The notes beneath the pieces are model-generated. The model saw nothing but the letters and a program-made list of their open reading frames with translations, was not told where the DNA came from and ran no database searches. Shown piece after piece: positions 54,475-63,340 of a stretch of DNA of 64,000 nt. The DNA is from Stieleria magnilauensis. GTDB lineage: Bacteria > Planctomycetota > Planctomycetia > Pirellulales > Pirellulaceae. Made by a program: the position numbers and the translations under genes. Numbering within the stretch: the first letter of the stretch is position 1; each line of letters begins with the position of its first letter. The stretch covers positions 7,690,233 through 7,754,232 of the forward strand of contig CP036432.1 of assembly GCA_007753675.1 (NCBI GenBank), given 5' to 3'.

Positions 54475-55404
54475 ATGTCCGATTACGTCACCGTCACCCC
54501 CGATTCGTCCCTCGAGAACGACACCCGCTTGCTAGTTCGACTGGCGATCGCCGAGGACCTCAGCGATTCGGTCGACTGGACCAGTGTTTGCATGGTCGAT
54601 GATGAGCAACGTGGCGGGTGTGAAATCGTGCCGCGGGAATCGGGCGTCTGTGCCGGGTTGGCGATCTTGCCGTGGATCGTCGATGAATTCGAAGCCGACC
54701 TAGAATTGGAAGTGCTCTCGGACGATGGCAGCGCGTTGGTTCCCGGACAAGCGATCGCGCGGTTGCGTGGGAATGTCCGCGACTTGCTGACCAGTGAACG
54801 GACCATTTTGAATCTGCTGTCCCGTCTGTGCGGCGTGGCGACGCAAGCCAAAACGTACGTCGATGCGATCGCCGGGGCAAAGGCGTCTGTTTTTGACACC
54901 CGGAAAACGACGCCCGGTTGGCGGTTGTTGGAAAAGTACGCCGTGGTTTGTGGCGGCGGTCGCAATCATCGTCGCGGGCTGTACGACGGATTTCTGATCA
55001 AGGACAACCACTTGCAACTCGGTGGTACCGCTGGCCAGCCGATGTCGCCTCGGGAAGCGGTCGAAAAAGCGTTGAAGTGGCGTGGCGGTCAGGTCCAGCG
55101 AATGACGGCCCCGTCGATCGTCGAGATCGAAGTCGACACGCTGGATCAATTGCGTGATGTTCTGTCGGCCGGCCCCGATATCGTCTTGATCGACAATTTC
55201 TCACTCGATGACATTCGAGCCGCCGTTGCGCTTCGCGATCAATTGAATCCCAACGTCGAATTGGAAGTTTCCGGTAACGTTACGATCGACACCATCGCTG
55301 CCATTGCTGCGACCGGTGTGGAACGCATCAGCAGCGGCGCGTTGACGCACCAAGCGACGTCGTTGGACCTGGGGCTGGATTGGTACGACGCAGCAGCGAG
55401 CTAG
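54475..55404 (+). CDS. nadC: Nicotinate-nucleotide pyrophosphorylase (carboxylating)
   Basis: 309 aa from ATG 54475, near the family length of about 290. It converts quinolinate and PRPP to nicotinate mononucleotide, CO2 and PPi in de novo NAD synthesis. Visible motifs: ERTILNLLSRLCGVATQAK, DTRKTTPGWRLLEKYAV, GGGRNHRRGLYDGFLIKDNH and IEVDTLDQLRDVL, then ISSGALTHQATSLDLGLDW at the end. All are quinolinate phosphoribosyltransferase signatures. Cytoplasmic. The gene starts 70 bp before the next one and is divergent from the ComEA-like gene. Confidence 0.96.
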   Translation: MSDYVTVTPDSSLENDTRLLVRLAIAEDLSDSVDWTSVCMVDDEQRGGCEIVPRESGVCAGLAILPWIVDEFEADLELEVLSDDGSALVPGQAIARLRGNVRDLLTSERTILNLLSRLCGVATQAKTYVDAIAGAKASVFDTRKTTPGWRLLEKYAVVCGGGRNHRRGLYDGFLIKDNHLQLGGTAGQPMSPREAVEKALKWRGGQVQRMTAPSIVEIEVDTLDQLRDVLSAGPDIVLIDNFSLDDIRAAVALRDQLNPNVELEVSGNVTIDTIAAIAATGVERISSGALTHQATSLDLGLDWYDAAAS

Positions 55405-55474
55405 GCTTCCAACGAGACTCCGATCGGGTCTCGTTTCGATACGCCGCCCCTGTCCTGTCCAGACCTCGCTCGCC

Positions 55475-56944
55475 ATGCCTGAACGTTCTTTCGACAAACA
55501 CTCGTCCATCGCGGGTGAACGCCACCCGTTGGATTTGCTGCAACCGACCCTCGATGCGTTCTCCATTTTGGGGGCGCTGTATGCGGTCAAAATCGTGGCG
55601 CGAGGCTGGATGGACGATGCGGGAATCGTGCTCGGCTTGCTGGCCGTGATCATTTTCCTGATCCTGTCCAAGATCACCGGGCTGGCGCGAACGCGTGACC
55701 GTGGCAACGCGGACTATGAAATCACCGCGATCATGATCACTTGGGTGATGACGGTGATGTCACTATCGGTGATCGGATTTGCGACGCGTTATGGTGAGGT
55801 GTTTGCCCGCAGCGTGATGTTCACCTGGGCGATTCTGGCGCCGATGACGGTCGCGCTTTGCCGGATGTTGTTGCGGATTGTCCAGCAGTCGGCCAAACGT
55901 CGTGGATACGGGACGCGTCGGGTGGCGATCGCCGGGCTCAACACGCTCGGTCGACAAACGGCCCAGAACATCGATGCCGAGCCCGCACTCGGGTTCAACC
56001 TGGTCGGATTCTTTGACGATCGCGTCGAAGACCGCCCCTCGTTGTCCGTTTCGGACATGAAAGACAAACTCGCCGCGGACAGCGGTGACGGTGAGTCACA
56101 CGACGAGGCCACTCTGTCGGGAAACCTGAGTGAATTGGTCGATCAATGTCGCGCCGGACAGATCGACACCGTGATGGTGACCTTGCCGATGCGCGCCGAA
56201 GATCGCATCCGATACCTGCTGGACCAACTCAGCGATTCGACAGTCTCGGTCTACATCGTTCCCGATTTTTTCGTGTTCGAATTGCTGCACTCTCGCTGGA
56301 CCAACATGGGCGGCTTGCCCGCGGTCAGCGTGTTCGAGAACCCGTTGTTCGGCGTCGATGGTGCCTTGAAACGCATCGCCGACGTGGCGATCGCATCGGC
56401 AGGCTTGCTGGTCGCGGCGATTCCCATGATGTTGATTGCGTTCGGAATCAAGCTGACCAGCAAAGGTCCCGTTTTCTTTCGGCAAAAACGATACGGTTTG
56501 GACGGGAAAGAAATTCTGGTCTGGAAGTTTCGCTCGATGCGAACGTGCGACAACGGGCCGGTCGTCAAACAGGCGACCAAGGGCGATCCACGCATCACAC
56601 CGCTGGGCGGCATCTTGCGAAAAACCAGTCTGGACGAGTTGCCGCAACTGTTCAATGTGATCGAAGGCACGATGTCGTTGGTCGGCCCACGGCCCCACGC
56701 GACCGCCCACAACGAACAGTATCGAGGATTGATTCGCGGGTACATGCTGCGGCACAAGGTCAAGCCGGGCATCACCGGGCTGGCACAGGTCAACGGTTGC
56801 CGCGGCGAAACCGAGACGATCGAAAAGATGGAGCAGCGGATTCAATGGGACCACCAATACATTCGACGCTGGTCGATGTGGCTGGATCTGAAAATTCTGT
56901 TCAAGACCGTGCTGGTGGTCTGGAAACAGGACACCGCGTATTAG
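55475..56944 (+). CDS. Exopolysaccharide initiating sugar-phosphate transferase (polyprenyl glycosylphosphotransferase)
   Basis: 489 aa from ATG 55475. Four N-terminal membrane helices, a Rossmann-like CoA-binding type domain (RRVAIAGLNTLGRQTAQNI), a fifth helix (DVAIASAGLLVAAIPMMLIA) and a C-terminal bacterial sugar transferase domain with KGPVFFRQKRYGLDGK, VWKFRSMRT, DELPQLFNVIEGTMSLVGPRP and KPGITGLAQVNG. It transfers a hexose-1-phosphate from a UDP-sugar to undecaprenyl phosphate, the first step of exopolysaccharide assembly at the inner membrane (WcaJ/CpsE type). No flippase or polymerase genes are adjacent, but a TPR-methyltransferase gene follows. Confidence 0.94.
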   Translation: MPERSFDKHSSIAGERHPLDLLQPTLDAFSILGALYAVKIVARGWMDDAGIVLGLLAVIIFLILSKITGLARTRDRGNADYEITAIMITWVMTVMSLSVIGFATRYGEVFARSVMFTWAILAPMTVALCRMLLRIVQQSAKRRGYGTRRVAIAGLNTLGRQTAQNIDAEPALGFNLVGFFDDRVEDRPSLSVSDMKDKLAADSGDGESHDEATLSGNLSELVDQCRAGQIDTVMVTLPMRAEDRIRYLLDQLSDSTVSVYIVPDFFVFELLHSRWTNMGGLPAVSVFENPLFGVDGALKRIADVAIASAGLLVAAIPMMLIAFGIKLTSKGPVFFRQKRYGLDGKEILVWKFRSMRTCDNGPVVKQATKGDPRITPLGGILRKTSLDELPQLFNVIEGTMSLVGPRPHATAHNEQYRGLIRGYMLRHKVKPGITGLAQVNGCRGETETIEKMEQRIQWDHQYIRRWSMWLDLKILFKTVLVVWKQDTAY

Positions 56945-57077
56945 CCCGCGTATTAGCCCGAGTACTCGTCTGAAATCGCCTCCAGACAAGACGCTCATGT
57001 GCGTGGAGCGGGTGTGGCCCCCCTCACGCGGATCTTTGATACACTGACGGTCGAACACAGGTCGATTACACCGTCAA

Positions 57078-58406
57078 GTGAGTCGTGTCGTGGCAACATC
57101 GGAACCGTCTTTGGCGTCGGCAATTGAGTCCTTGGGGCAAGGTGATTTCACGGAGGCGGAAAGCATTTGCAATCGCCTGCGGGCAACCGATCCCGAAAAC
57201 GCCAAAGTCTGGCATCTGTCGGGGATCGTGTACGCACAGCAGAACGAATTGGCCGAGGCGACCGAGTGCTTTCAGAAAGCGATTCAGCTCCGCGACGATG
57301 TCGCGATCTATCACTACAACCTCGGCCTGGCCTGTCAAAACCTGATGGACCGTGACGGAGCGCTGCAAGCGTATCGGGCCGCGGTAGCGATCCAGCCGGA
57401 GTTCCTCGAAGCCCAGAACAACTTGGGGAATTGTCTGATCGACCTGGGCGAAACCACCGCTGCGGTCGACCATTTCCGGGAGCTCGGAAACGAGTTTCCC
57501 GACGAGAGTATCGTTCACTACAACCTGGCCAACGTGTTGCAGGACGCGGGCGAGTACAACGATTCGATCGACGAGTTTCGACGGGCGATCGAATTGGATC
57601 CGGATTTCGCCAGCGCGCGCGAAAACCTCGGCCGCGCACTTTCAGACGTCACCCGTTATGACGAAGCGTTGGAGGTGTGGAGGGCGTGGTTGGAACATGA
57701 TCCCGACAACGCCGTCGCGCGACACATGGTCGCTTCGATCACCGGCGAAGGGGCGCCCGAGCGATGTGACGACGATTACGTCCGCGAGACCTTCGACGAG
57801 AACTTTGCAAAGTCCTACGAGAAACAATTGCAGCGAATCCAGTACCGGGTGCCGGAGTTGGTGGCTCAAGCGATCCAGTCGATCGGGATCGATGGGAGAG
57901 AGCTGGACGTGTTGGATGCCGGATGCGGCACCGGTTTGTGTGCCGAGGCGTTGCGACCGTTGGCCCGGCATCTGGTCGGCGTCGATCTGTCCGACGACAT
58001 GTTGCAAGAAGCCAAGAAGCGGAACACCTATGACGAGCTTTACGAGCGTGAGTTGACGCAGTTTCTGATGTCCGGCGCCGGCCCCTTTGACTTGATCGTT
58101 TGCGGCGACACGCTGTGCTACTTCGGAGCGTTGGACGATGTCTTGTCCGGATTTTACAAGTGCCTGAAGCCGAATGGGAAGTTGGTCGTTACCGTTGAAC
58201 GGATTGACCCAGAGGAGGAAACCAGCGAGCAAGTGTTTGAGTTGCAACCACACGGTCGCTACCGTCATCGCGAAATTTACATCCGCGACACGCTTTCCCA
58301 AGCCGGCTTTGATGCCATCAACATTGATATCGATACGCTGCGACTGGAACGTGGACGCGACGTCGTCGGTATGGTTGTCAGTGCGACGCGTCCGTCCATG
58401 GAATGA
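57078..58406 (+). CDS. TPR-methyltransferase fusion protein
   Basis: 442 aa from GTG 57078. Residues about 10-215 are five or six tetratricopeptide repeats (AIYHYNLGLACQNLMDRDGA, then AEN-like repeats). Residues about 250-440 form a class I SAM methyltransferase with motif I VLDAGCGTGLCAE, acidic post-motif GVDLSDDM and ICGDTLCYFGALDDVL. It methylates an unknown small molecule, sugar or protein; TPR-methyltransferases of this kind occur near polysaccharide genes. It follows the sugar transferase by 133 bp. Start choice is not firm because no strong ribosome site is visible. Confidence 0.88.
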   Translation: MSRVVATSEPSLASAIESLGQGDFTEAESICNRLRATDPENAKVWHLSGIVYAQQNELAEATECFQKAIQLRDDVAIYHYNLGLACQNLMDRDGALQAYRAAVAIQPEFLEAQNNLGNCLIDLGETTAAVDHFRELGNEFPDESIVHYNLANVLQDAGEYNDSIDEFRRAIELDPDFASARENLGRALSDVTRYDEALEVWRAWLEHDPDNAVARHMVASITGEGAPERCDDDYVRETFDENFAKSYEKQLQRIQYRVPELVAQAIQSIGIDGRELDVLDAGCGTGLCAEALRPLARHLVGVDLSDDMLQEAKKRNTYDELYERELTQFLMSGAGPFDLIVCGDTLCYFGALDDVLSGFYKCLKPNGKLVVTVERIDPEEETSEQVFELQPHGRYRHREIYIRDTLSQAGFDAINIDIDTLRLERGRDVVGMVVSATRPSME

Positions 58407-58465
58407 CCGGCTCGCTCCAGACACTCCAACAGGCCTGGTCGGCGTCCAGCGGCGAGGCCTTTACG

Positions 58466-59068
58466 CTACCGCCTTCGTCTCCGCCGCAATCCCAACGAGG
58501 TTCCCAGGGCCACGAGTAGAAACCCTGAAGACGCTTCCGGAATCGCAGTGATGGTGCTGGTCTGGAAGGTAAACGCGTAGCCGAACGTTTCGAACTGTGT
58601 TTCTTGCAGCCAAATCGTGTAGTCGCCAGGACCGAGCGGCGCTGAAATTCCTAACGTGTCCGGCGCGAACGGATCGTCGTTGGTCAGCAAGTTGTCGTTC
58701 GCTTGCGAGCTGCTGATCAGTCGCGCCGTCAGCATGGTGTTACTTTCGGTCGGACTGATTTGAGTCCCTTCGGAGATTGCGAGAAAGTGTCGATCGCCGT
58801 CGACAGAAAGCAGGATCGAATCGAGGGCCAGATTCGTATCAACCGTGAACGTAAAAATGTCGATGTCACTTCGTTGGGCGTTCTCGATGAATCCGGCGAC
58901 CAAACTTTCACCGAGAGGCAGCGATCCGAGCACTGTCGGGGCGGAATGAGTGTCGCTTAAATCTGTTCCCAGATCACCGAACTCCTCCAGATAAAAATTA
59001 ACGGGATCTGCAACCGAAGTCGCGGCGAGACCGCAGCTCATTGCGGCCAAAAGCATGAAACGTAACAT
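58466..59068 (-). CDS. PEP-CTERM-like secreted protein
   Basis: 200 aa from ATG 59068. A signal peptide (MLRFMLLAAMSCGLAATSVA) is followed by a beta-rich domain (ADPVNFYLEEFG to TIWLQETQFETFGYAFTF) that resembles prepeptidase C-terminal (PPC)-like modules. The C-terminus has a short IPEAS motif, a hydrophobic helix and a run of Arg, as in PEP-CTERM sorting signals recognised by exosortase. PEP-CTERM systems are linked to exopolysaccharide, and the sugar transferase is two genes away. No exosortase gene is in the window. Confidence 0.82.
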   Translation of the reverse strand: MLRFMLLAAMSCGLAATSVADPVNFYLEEFGDLGTDLSDTHSAPTVLGSLPLGESLVAGFIENAQRSDIDIFTFTVDTNLALDSILLSVDGDRHFLAISEGTQISPTESNTMLTARLISSSQANDNLLTNDDPFAPDTLGISAPLGPGDYTIWLQETQFETFGYAFTFQTSTITAIPEASSGFLLVALGTSLGLRRRRRR

Positions 59069-59179
59069 TTGAATAAGCGACCAACGACGAGAGGAGAATG
59101 GAGGATCGATCCCAGGTCAGGTCAACAGAGTATAGCCACCCGGCGTGGCCACGCCAAAGAATGGCCGGCGAATCGTTGA

Positions 59180-60079
59180 TCAAAACCTGGGCGAGGGACG
59201 CCGCCATTGCAGGTCGCTGTCGCCACTGGTGGTCGTGGACGGAAAGGGTTCGGTCGACGGCAGGGTCGCGCTGTTGGGACGGCCGGCGGTTTGCACGTTC
59301 GAGCGGTCGCCAAAACTGGTCGCGTCCGAAAAGCCGTTCGCCGTTCGGACAAAGGTCGAGTTGGTCGGCTGACCGAAGCCCGGTTGGCTGTTGGGAAACT
59401 GGTTGCTCTGCGTCTGGGGGGCCGTCTGTGGATAGGGTGCGGACGCGGGGAACGCTCCGGCACCGGGGCGGTTCTGCGGAGGAACATAGCCGGGGGGGTA
59501 AGGGGCATGCGTCAAGTCGATCACCTGCATCCCTCCCGCACGAGGGCTGGCCGCCGGATCTGCCGTCGGGGTTGCTTGGTTTGCCGGGGACAGTCGCGGA
59601 TCGACTCCGTTTCCGAATCCGTTGTTGCCTTGCGATGCGTCGCCGATCCAACCCGTTTGACGGACGCCACTGCCCGATCCCACGCCGCCGGCGTAGGCGG
59701 CCGGTGCACTCAGGTCGGTCAAACCACGCGTCATTCCGTTGGAGCCCAGCGTGGCTCCCGAAGGTGATGGACCGTTGGGGACTGATCCGCCGGGGGCGTA
59801 GTTACCCGTCGGGGCACCATAGGTGGAGGGTGCGCCGTAGTTGCCCGGCGAGCGATAGGATCCCGTGGGCGGCGGGGGCACGCGGGTGGGGGCTCCAAAC
59901 GTTCCGATGCCCGAGGTCGGCTGAATCGGTGACAGCGTCGCGGTGCCTTGAACAGGCGACAGCGGTGAGAGCAGCGACGAGCCGCCGAGCGGCGAGACGG
60001 GCGTACTGGTCGTGTTGCGGCAGCCCGCCATGACCAGCAACGCCCCTGCGGTCAGCAGCACGCGGGTCAATGTGGTCAT
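59180..60079 (-). CDS. Pro/Gly/Ser-rich lipoprotein, unknown function
   Basis: 299 aa. ATG 60079 gives a lipoprotein signal peptide (MTTLTRVLLTAGALLVMAGC) with the lipobox LVMAGC; the frame opens at 60154. The mature protein is almost entirely low-complexity: Pro-, Gly-, Ser-, Thr-rich, with SPLSP, YGAPS, YGAPT and similar short repeats and little hydrophobic content. It is probably disordered and membrane-anchored, perhaps as a spacer or adhesin. No known domain is seen. No partner can be named. Confidence 0.75.
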   Translation of the reverse strand: MTTLTRVLLTAGALLVMAGCRNTTSTPVSPLGGSSLLSPLSPVQGTATLSPIQPTSGIGTFGAPTRVPPPPTGSYRSPGNYGAPSTYGAPTGNYAPGGSVPNGPSPSGATLGSNGMTRGLTDLSAPAAYAGGVGSGSGVRQTGWIGDASQGNNGFGNGVDPRLSPANQATPTADPAASPRAGGMQVIDLTHAPYPPGYVPPQNRPGAGAFPASAPYPQTAPQTQSNQFPNSQPGFGQPTNSTFVRTANGFSDATSFGDRSNVQTAGRPNSATLPSTEPFPSTTTSGDSDLQWRRPSPRF

Positions 60080-60464
60080 TGGGACTGTCCCCAAACGTCT
60101 TGGATTGTTTCGTCGCATGATCGGAAAGCCTGTGCGGAAAAGAAAATGCACCACGGCTTTAACAAAACGACAGATTTTGTTGAAAGTCCAACCAACGCGA
60201 AAACCTGGTTTTTCGGCCTGAAATCCGTAGAACCGTTAAAGTTCGCGTGAATCGGGGGGCCGAATCGTGTCGGCCTTGCGACGCGTCGGGATTCGTACGC
60301 CGCATGAAAGTCCGTGAGGTAAACCCTAAACAGTGTTCGCTTGTGATCCCAAACCACAGGTGGGAAGCCGATTGCCCGGTGATGACACCGCCATCGATTG
60401 ACCGCGTTTGCCAGCTCGCCCCTCGCCGTCATCGCAGTTCCCCATTTATCAATAGACCAACCCC
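60080..60464. other. 385-bp gap without a recognisable gene
   Basis: It separates the minus-strand lipoprotein gene from the plus-strand glycosyltransferase gene and must hold both promoters. It is locally more A/T-rich around 60140-60215, with a small stem AAAACCTGGTTTT at about 60201-60213. No ORF, tRNA or operator was recognised. Confidence 0.5.
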
Positions 60465-61676
60465 ATGATGTTTCGTCGTAGGTGGAGAAGTGGTCCGCCA
60501 CCACAACCCCACCGCCCCTTGCGGATGCAGTTTGTGATCACCAGCATGCCGGTCGGCGGTGCCGAGACGTTGTTGGTCAACCTGCTGCGGCGGATGGATC
60601 GCAGTGTGGTCTGTCCGGAAGTGATTTGTTTGAAGCAGCCGGGCCCACTGGGCGAGGCGATTGCCGATGAGTTTCCCGTGCACAGCCAGTTGATCGGCGG
60701 CAAATATGACGTCAGCGTGCTGTTCCGGCTGGTTCGGCTGATGCGGCGGCGTCAGACCGATGTGGTGATCACCGTTGGTGCGGGCGACAAAATGTTCTGG
60801 GGGCGTCTGGCCGCCTTCCTGGCCGGAGTGCCTGTGATTGCGTCGGCGCTGCACAGCACCGGATGGCCCGACGGCGTGGGGCGTTTGAATCGAACCTTGA
60901 CGCCGTTGACCGATGCCTTCATCGCGGTGGCCCAATCACACGGCGAATTCTTGCATCAGTTCGAAGGCTTTCCCCAGGGCAAGGTCCACGTGATTCGCAA
61001 TGGGGTGGATTGTGAACGGTTTGGACCCAATGAAGCCTATCGCCGGGAGGTGCGTGAGGAATTGAAGCTCGATCCGGGCGCGCAGCTGGTGGGCATCGTG
61101 GCGGCACTTCGCAGCGAAAAAAATCATTCGCTGTTGGTTCGCGCCGCGGCGCAACTGCGTGATCGTCATCCACAGTTGCATTGGTTAATCGTCGGTGACG
61201 GACCCGAGCGTGGTGCCATCGAACGGCTCGCCGAAGCGCTTCAGGTGGCGGATCGAATTCACCTGTTAGGAACACGTCACGACACACCGCGGCTGCTTTC
61301 GGCGTTGGACGTCTTCACGTTGTGTTCGCTCAATGAAGCCTCGCCGGTCTCGATCCTGGAAGCGTTTGCCTGCGAAGTGCCGGTGGTGGCGAGCGACGTC
61401 GGCTCAGTCGGCGAGACCGTCATCGACGATCGCACCGGCCGTCTGTTCGCATCCGAAGATCTCGATGCGATGTCCCAGGCGATCGAGCAACTGCTCGGCG
61501 ATCCGGCGCTGCGGCGTCGCATGGGCCAGGCCGGACGGGACTTGGTGCTTCGTACCGGATCGCTCGAGTCGATGGTTGCCGGCTATCAAAATCTGGCCAC
61601 GTCGCTCTATGACCGAGCCTGCCCACAACAAGCCCCGGTTGCCAAAGCGGACCCGGCGGTCATGCGGTCGCAGTAG
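60465..61676 (+). CDS. Glycosyltransferase family 4 (GT-B) protein
   Basis: 403 aa from ATG 60465; ATG 60525 (MQFVITSMPVGGAET) is an equally plausible start, since the GT-B core begins there. N-terminal motif PVGGAETLLVNLLRRM; the C-terminal GT1-type domain has VGIVAALRSEKNHSLLV, LIVGDGPERGAIE, and the E-x7-E motif NEASPVSILEAFACEVPVVA. It should be a retaining transferase using an NDP-sugar, probably in envelope or exopolysaccharide assembly. The sequence does not give donor or acceptor. Confidence 0.94.
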   Translation: MMFRRRWRSGPPPQPHRPLRMQFVITSMPVGGAETLLVNLLRRMDRSVVCPEVICLKQPGPLGEAIADEFPVHSQLIGGKYDVSVLFRLVRLMRRRQTDVVITVGAGDKMFWGRLAAFLAGVPVIASALHSTGWPDGVGRLNRTLTPLTDAFIAVAQSHGEFLHQFEGFPQGKVHVIRNGVDCERFGPNEAYRREVREELKLDPGAQLVGIVAALRSEKNHSLLVRAAAQLRDRHPQLHWLIVGDGPERGAIERLAEALQVADRIHLLGTRHDTPRLLSALDVFTLCSLNEASPVSILEAFACEVPVVASDVGSVGETVIDDRTGRLFASEDLDAMSQAIEQLLGDPALRRRMGQAGRDLVLRTGSLESMVAGYQNLATSLYDRACPQQAPVAKADPAVMRSQ

Positions 61677-61737
61677 GCCGGTCGGAGTCAGGCTGCGACC
61701 ACTTATTCTCGCTGCAAACGATGATTAGACTTGGGGC

Positions 61738-62343
61738 ATGACCCTCACTAGTCATGTCATCGTTCTGTTGGCGAAGCTGTTTAGCGGCTTCACCGTGCGC
61801 TGGGTGGATTGTCAGCCCGACACCTGTCAGCGCATCTATTTTGCCAATCACACCAGCCATTTGGATGCGGTGGTGTTGTGGTCTGCGCTGCCCAAAGAAA
61901 TCCGTGCGGTCACCCGCCCCGTGGCGGCCAAGGACTATTGGAGTTCTGGCTGGGTCAAGCCGCACATGGCGGCCAGTTTCAACGCGCTGTTGATCGACCG
62001 CAAGGAGATCAAGGTGCACCGCAGTCCGATCGATATCATGCTGGAAGAAATGGGGGACATTTATTCGCTGATCGTGTTTCCCGAAGGCGGACGCAGTGCC
62101 GGCGACGAAATGGGCGAATTCAAAAGCGGGCTATATTACATGGGCAAGAAACGTCCCGATTTGGAGCTGGTGCCGGTTTACATCGACAACGTCAATCGGA
62201 TTTTGCCGCGGGGCGAAGTGTTGCCGGTGCCGCTGTTGAGTTGCATCACGATAGGGGCGCCGATTTTCCTGGAGGCCGGCGAGCCGAAAAACGCGTTCCT
62301 GAAGCGTGCCAAAGAGGCAGTTCAGCGGTTGAAGGATCTGTGA
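61738..62343 (+). CDS. PlsC-like acyltransferase (1-acylglycerol-3-phosphate acyltransferase family)
   Basis: 201 aa from ATG 61738. The acyltransferase block [11 protein letters not shown] (catalytic HX4D) and block [14 protein letters not shown] are present, with IFLEAGEP near the end. It is shorter than classic PlsC (about 240 aa) and has one N-terminal hydrophobic segment. It should add an acyl chain to lysophosphatidate or a related lipid at the membrane. It lies 61 bp after the glycosyltransferase gene, so lipid-linked glycan or lipid A related roles are possible, and KdsA follows. Confidence 0.88.
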   Translation: MTLTSHVIVLLAKLFSGFTVRWVDCQPDTCQRIYFANHTSHLDAVVLWSALPKEIRAVTRPVAAKDYWSSGWVKPHMAASFNALLIDRKEIKVHRSPIDIMLEEMGDIYSLIVFPEGGRSAGDEMGEFKSGLYYMGKKRPDLELVPVYIDNVNRILPRGEVLPVPLLSCITIGAPIFLEAGEPKNAFLKRAKEAVQRLKDL

Positions 62344-62461
62344 GGCGGATGCCGCGCGATGGTGTTCGGTCTTCAGGCGGTCTCTCGGCTCTTGCCCGAC
62401 CGGAGAACAACGCCTCGCACTGCGATTGCCAGAACTCAGCGAATCGCCCAAACTCACGGGT

Positions 62462-63340
62462 ATGAGTAATTCAGAGACTTCCGCAGGTGTCCGATCCGTT
62501 TCCGTCGGCCCGTATCGGTGCGGCGACCGACAGCCGTTGTTGTTGATCGCCGGTCCGTGCGTCTTGCAATCGGATGAGATTTCATCGCAGATCGCCGACG
62601 TTCTGACCCGAATCAACGCGCGAGACGACGTCAATGTCGTCTTCAAAGCTTCATTCGACAAAGCCAATCGCACCAGCGCTGCGGCGATTCGTGGACCCGG
62701 CATGGAGCAGGGGCTGGCGATGCTCGACCGGATCGCGCGCCGAACCGGGTTGCCGGTGACGACTGACGTCCACTTGCCCGACCAGGCCCAGGCGGTCGCG
62801 GAGGTCTGTGATCTGCTTCAAATCCCCGCGTTTTTGGCCCGCCAGACGGATTTGATCGTTGCCGCGGCGGAAACCGGGCGGCCCCTGAATGTCAAAAAAG
62901 GCCAGTTCATGGCTCCCGAAGACATGCGATACGTGGTCGACAAAGCCAACGCCGCGGGAGATGGGGGCGTGATGCTCTGCGAACGGGGGACCTTTTTCGG
63001 CTACGGCCGACTGGTCAATGACATGCAAGCCCTGCCGGTCATGCGGTCGCTCGGCGTGCCAGTCGTGTTCGATGCAACGCACAGCGTGCAGCGGCCCGGA
63101 TCGGGGCAGGGATCCACGGGGGGAAACCGGGAAATGGTCGAACCATTAGCCCGCGCGGCCGTAGCAATCGGTATCGACGCGATCTTTTTCGAGACCCATC
63201 CGGATCCAGATTCCTCCCCGAGTGATGGTGCCAACATGGTGCCCCTGGACCGATTCGAGGGCTTGGTCGATCGCCTGCTCCAGATTCGACACACGATCCT
63301 CTCCGTTGGCCAATTGAATGGCACCGACCAAGCTCCCTAG
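62462..63340 (+). CDS. kdsA: 3-deoxy-8-phosphooctulonate synthase (KdsA)
   Basis: 292 aa from ATG 62462; a TTG at 62426 would add 12 residues. It condenses phosphoenolpyruvate with arabinose-5-phosphate to Kdo-8-phosphate, for lipopolysaccharide. Motifs: [85 protein letters not shown] and FFETHPDPD. Cytoplasmic. Its presence fits planctomycetes that make LPS-like lipid. The last 23 bases overlap the next gene. Confidence 0.96.
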   Translation: MSNSETSAGVRSVSVGPYRCGDRQPLLLIAGPCVLQSDEISSQIADVLTRINARDDVNVVFKASFDKANRTSAAAIRGPGMEQGLAMLDRIARRTGLPVTTDVHLPDQAQAVAEVCDLLQIPAFLARQTDLIVAAAETGRPLNVKKGQFMAPEDMRYVVDKANAAGDGGVMLCERGTFFGYGRLVNDMQALPVMRSLGVPVVFDATHSVQRPGSGQGSTGGNREMVEPLARAAVAIGIDAIFFETHPDPDSSPSDGANMVPLDRFEGLVDRLLQIRHTILSVGQLNGTDQAP

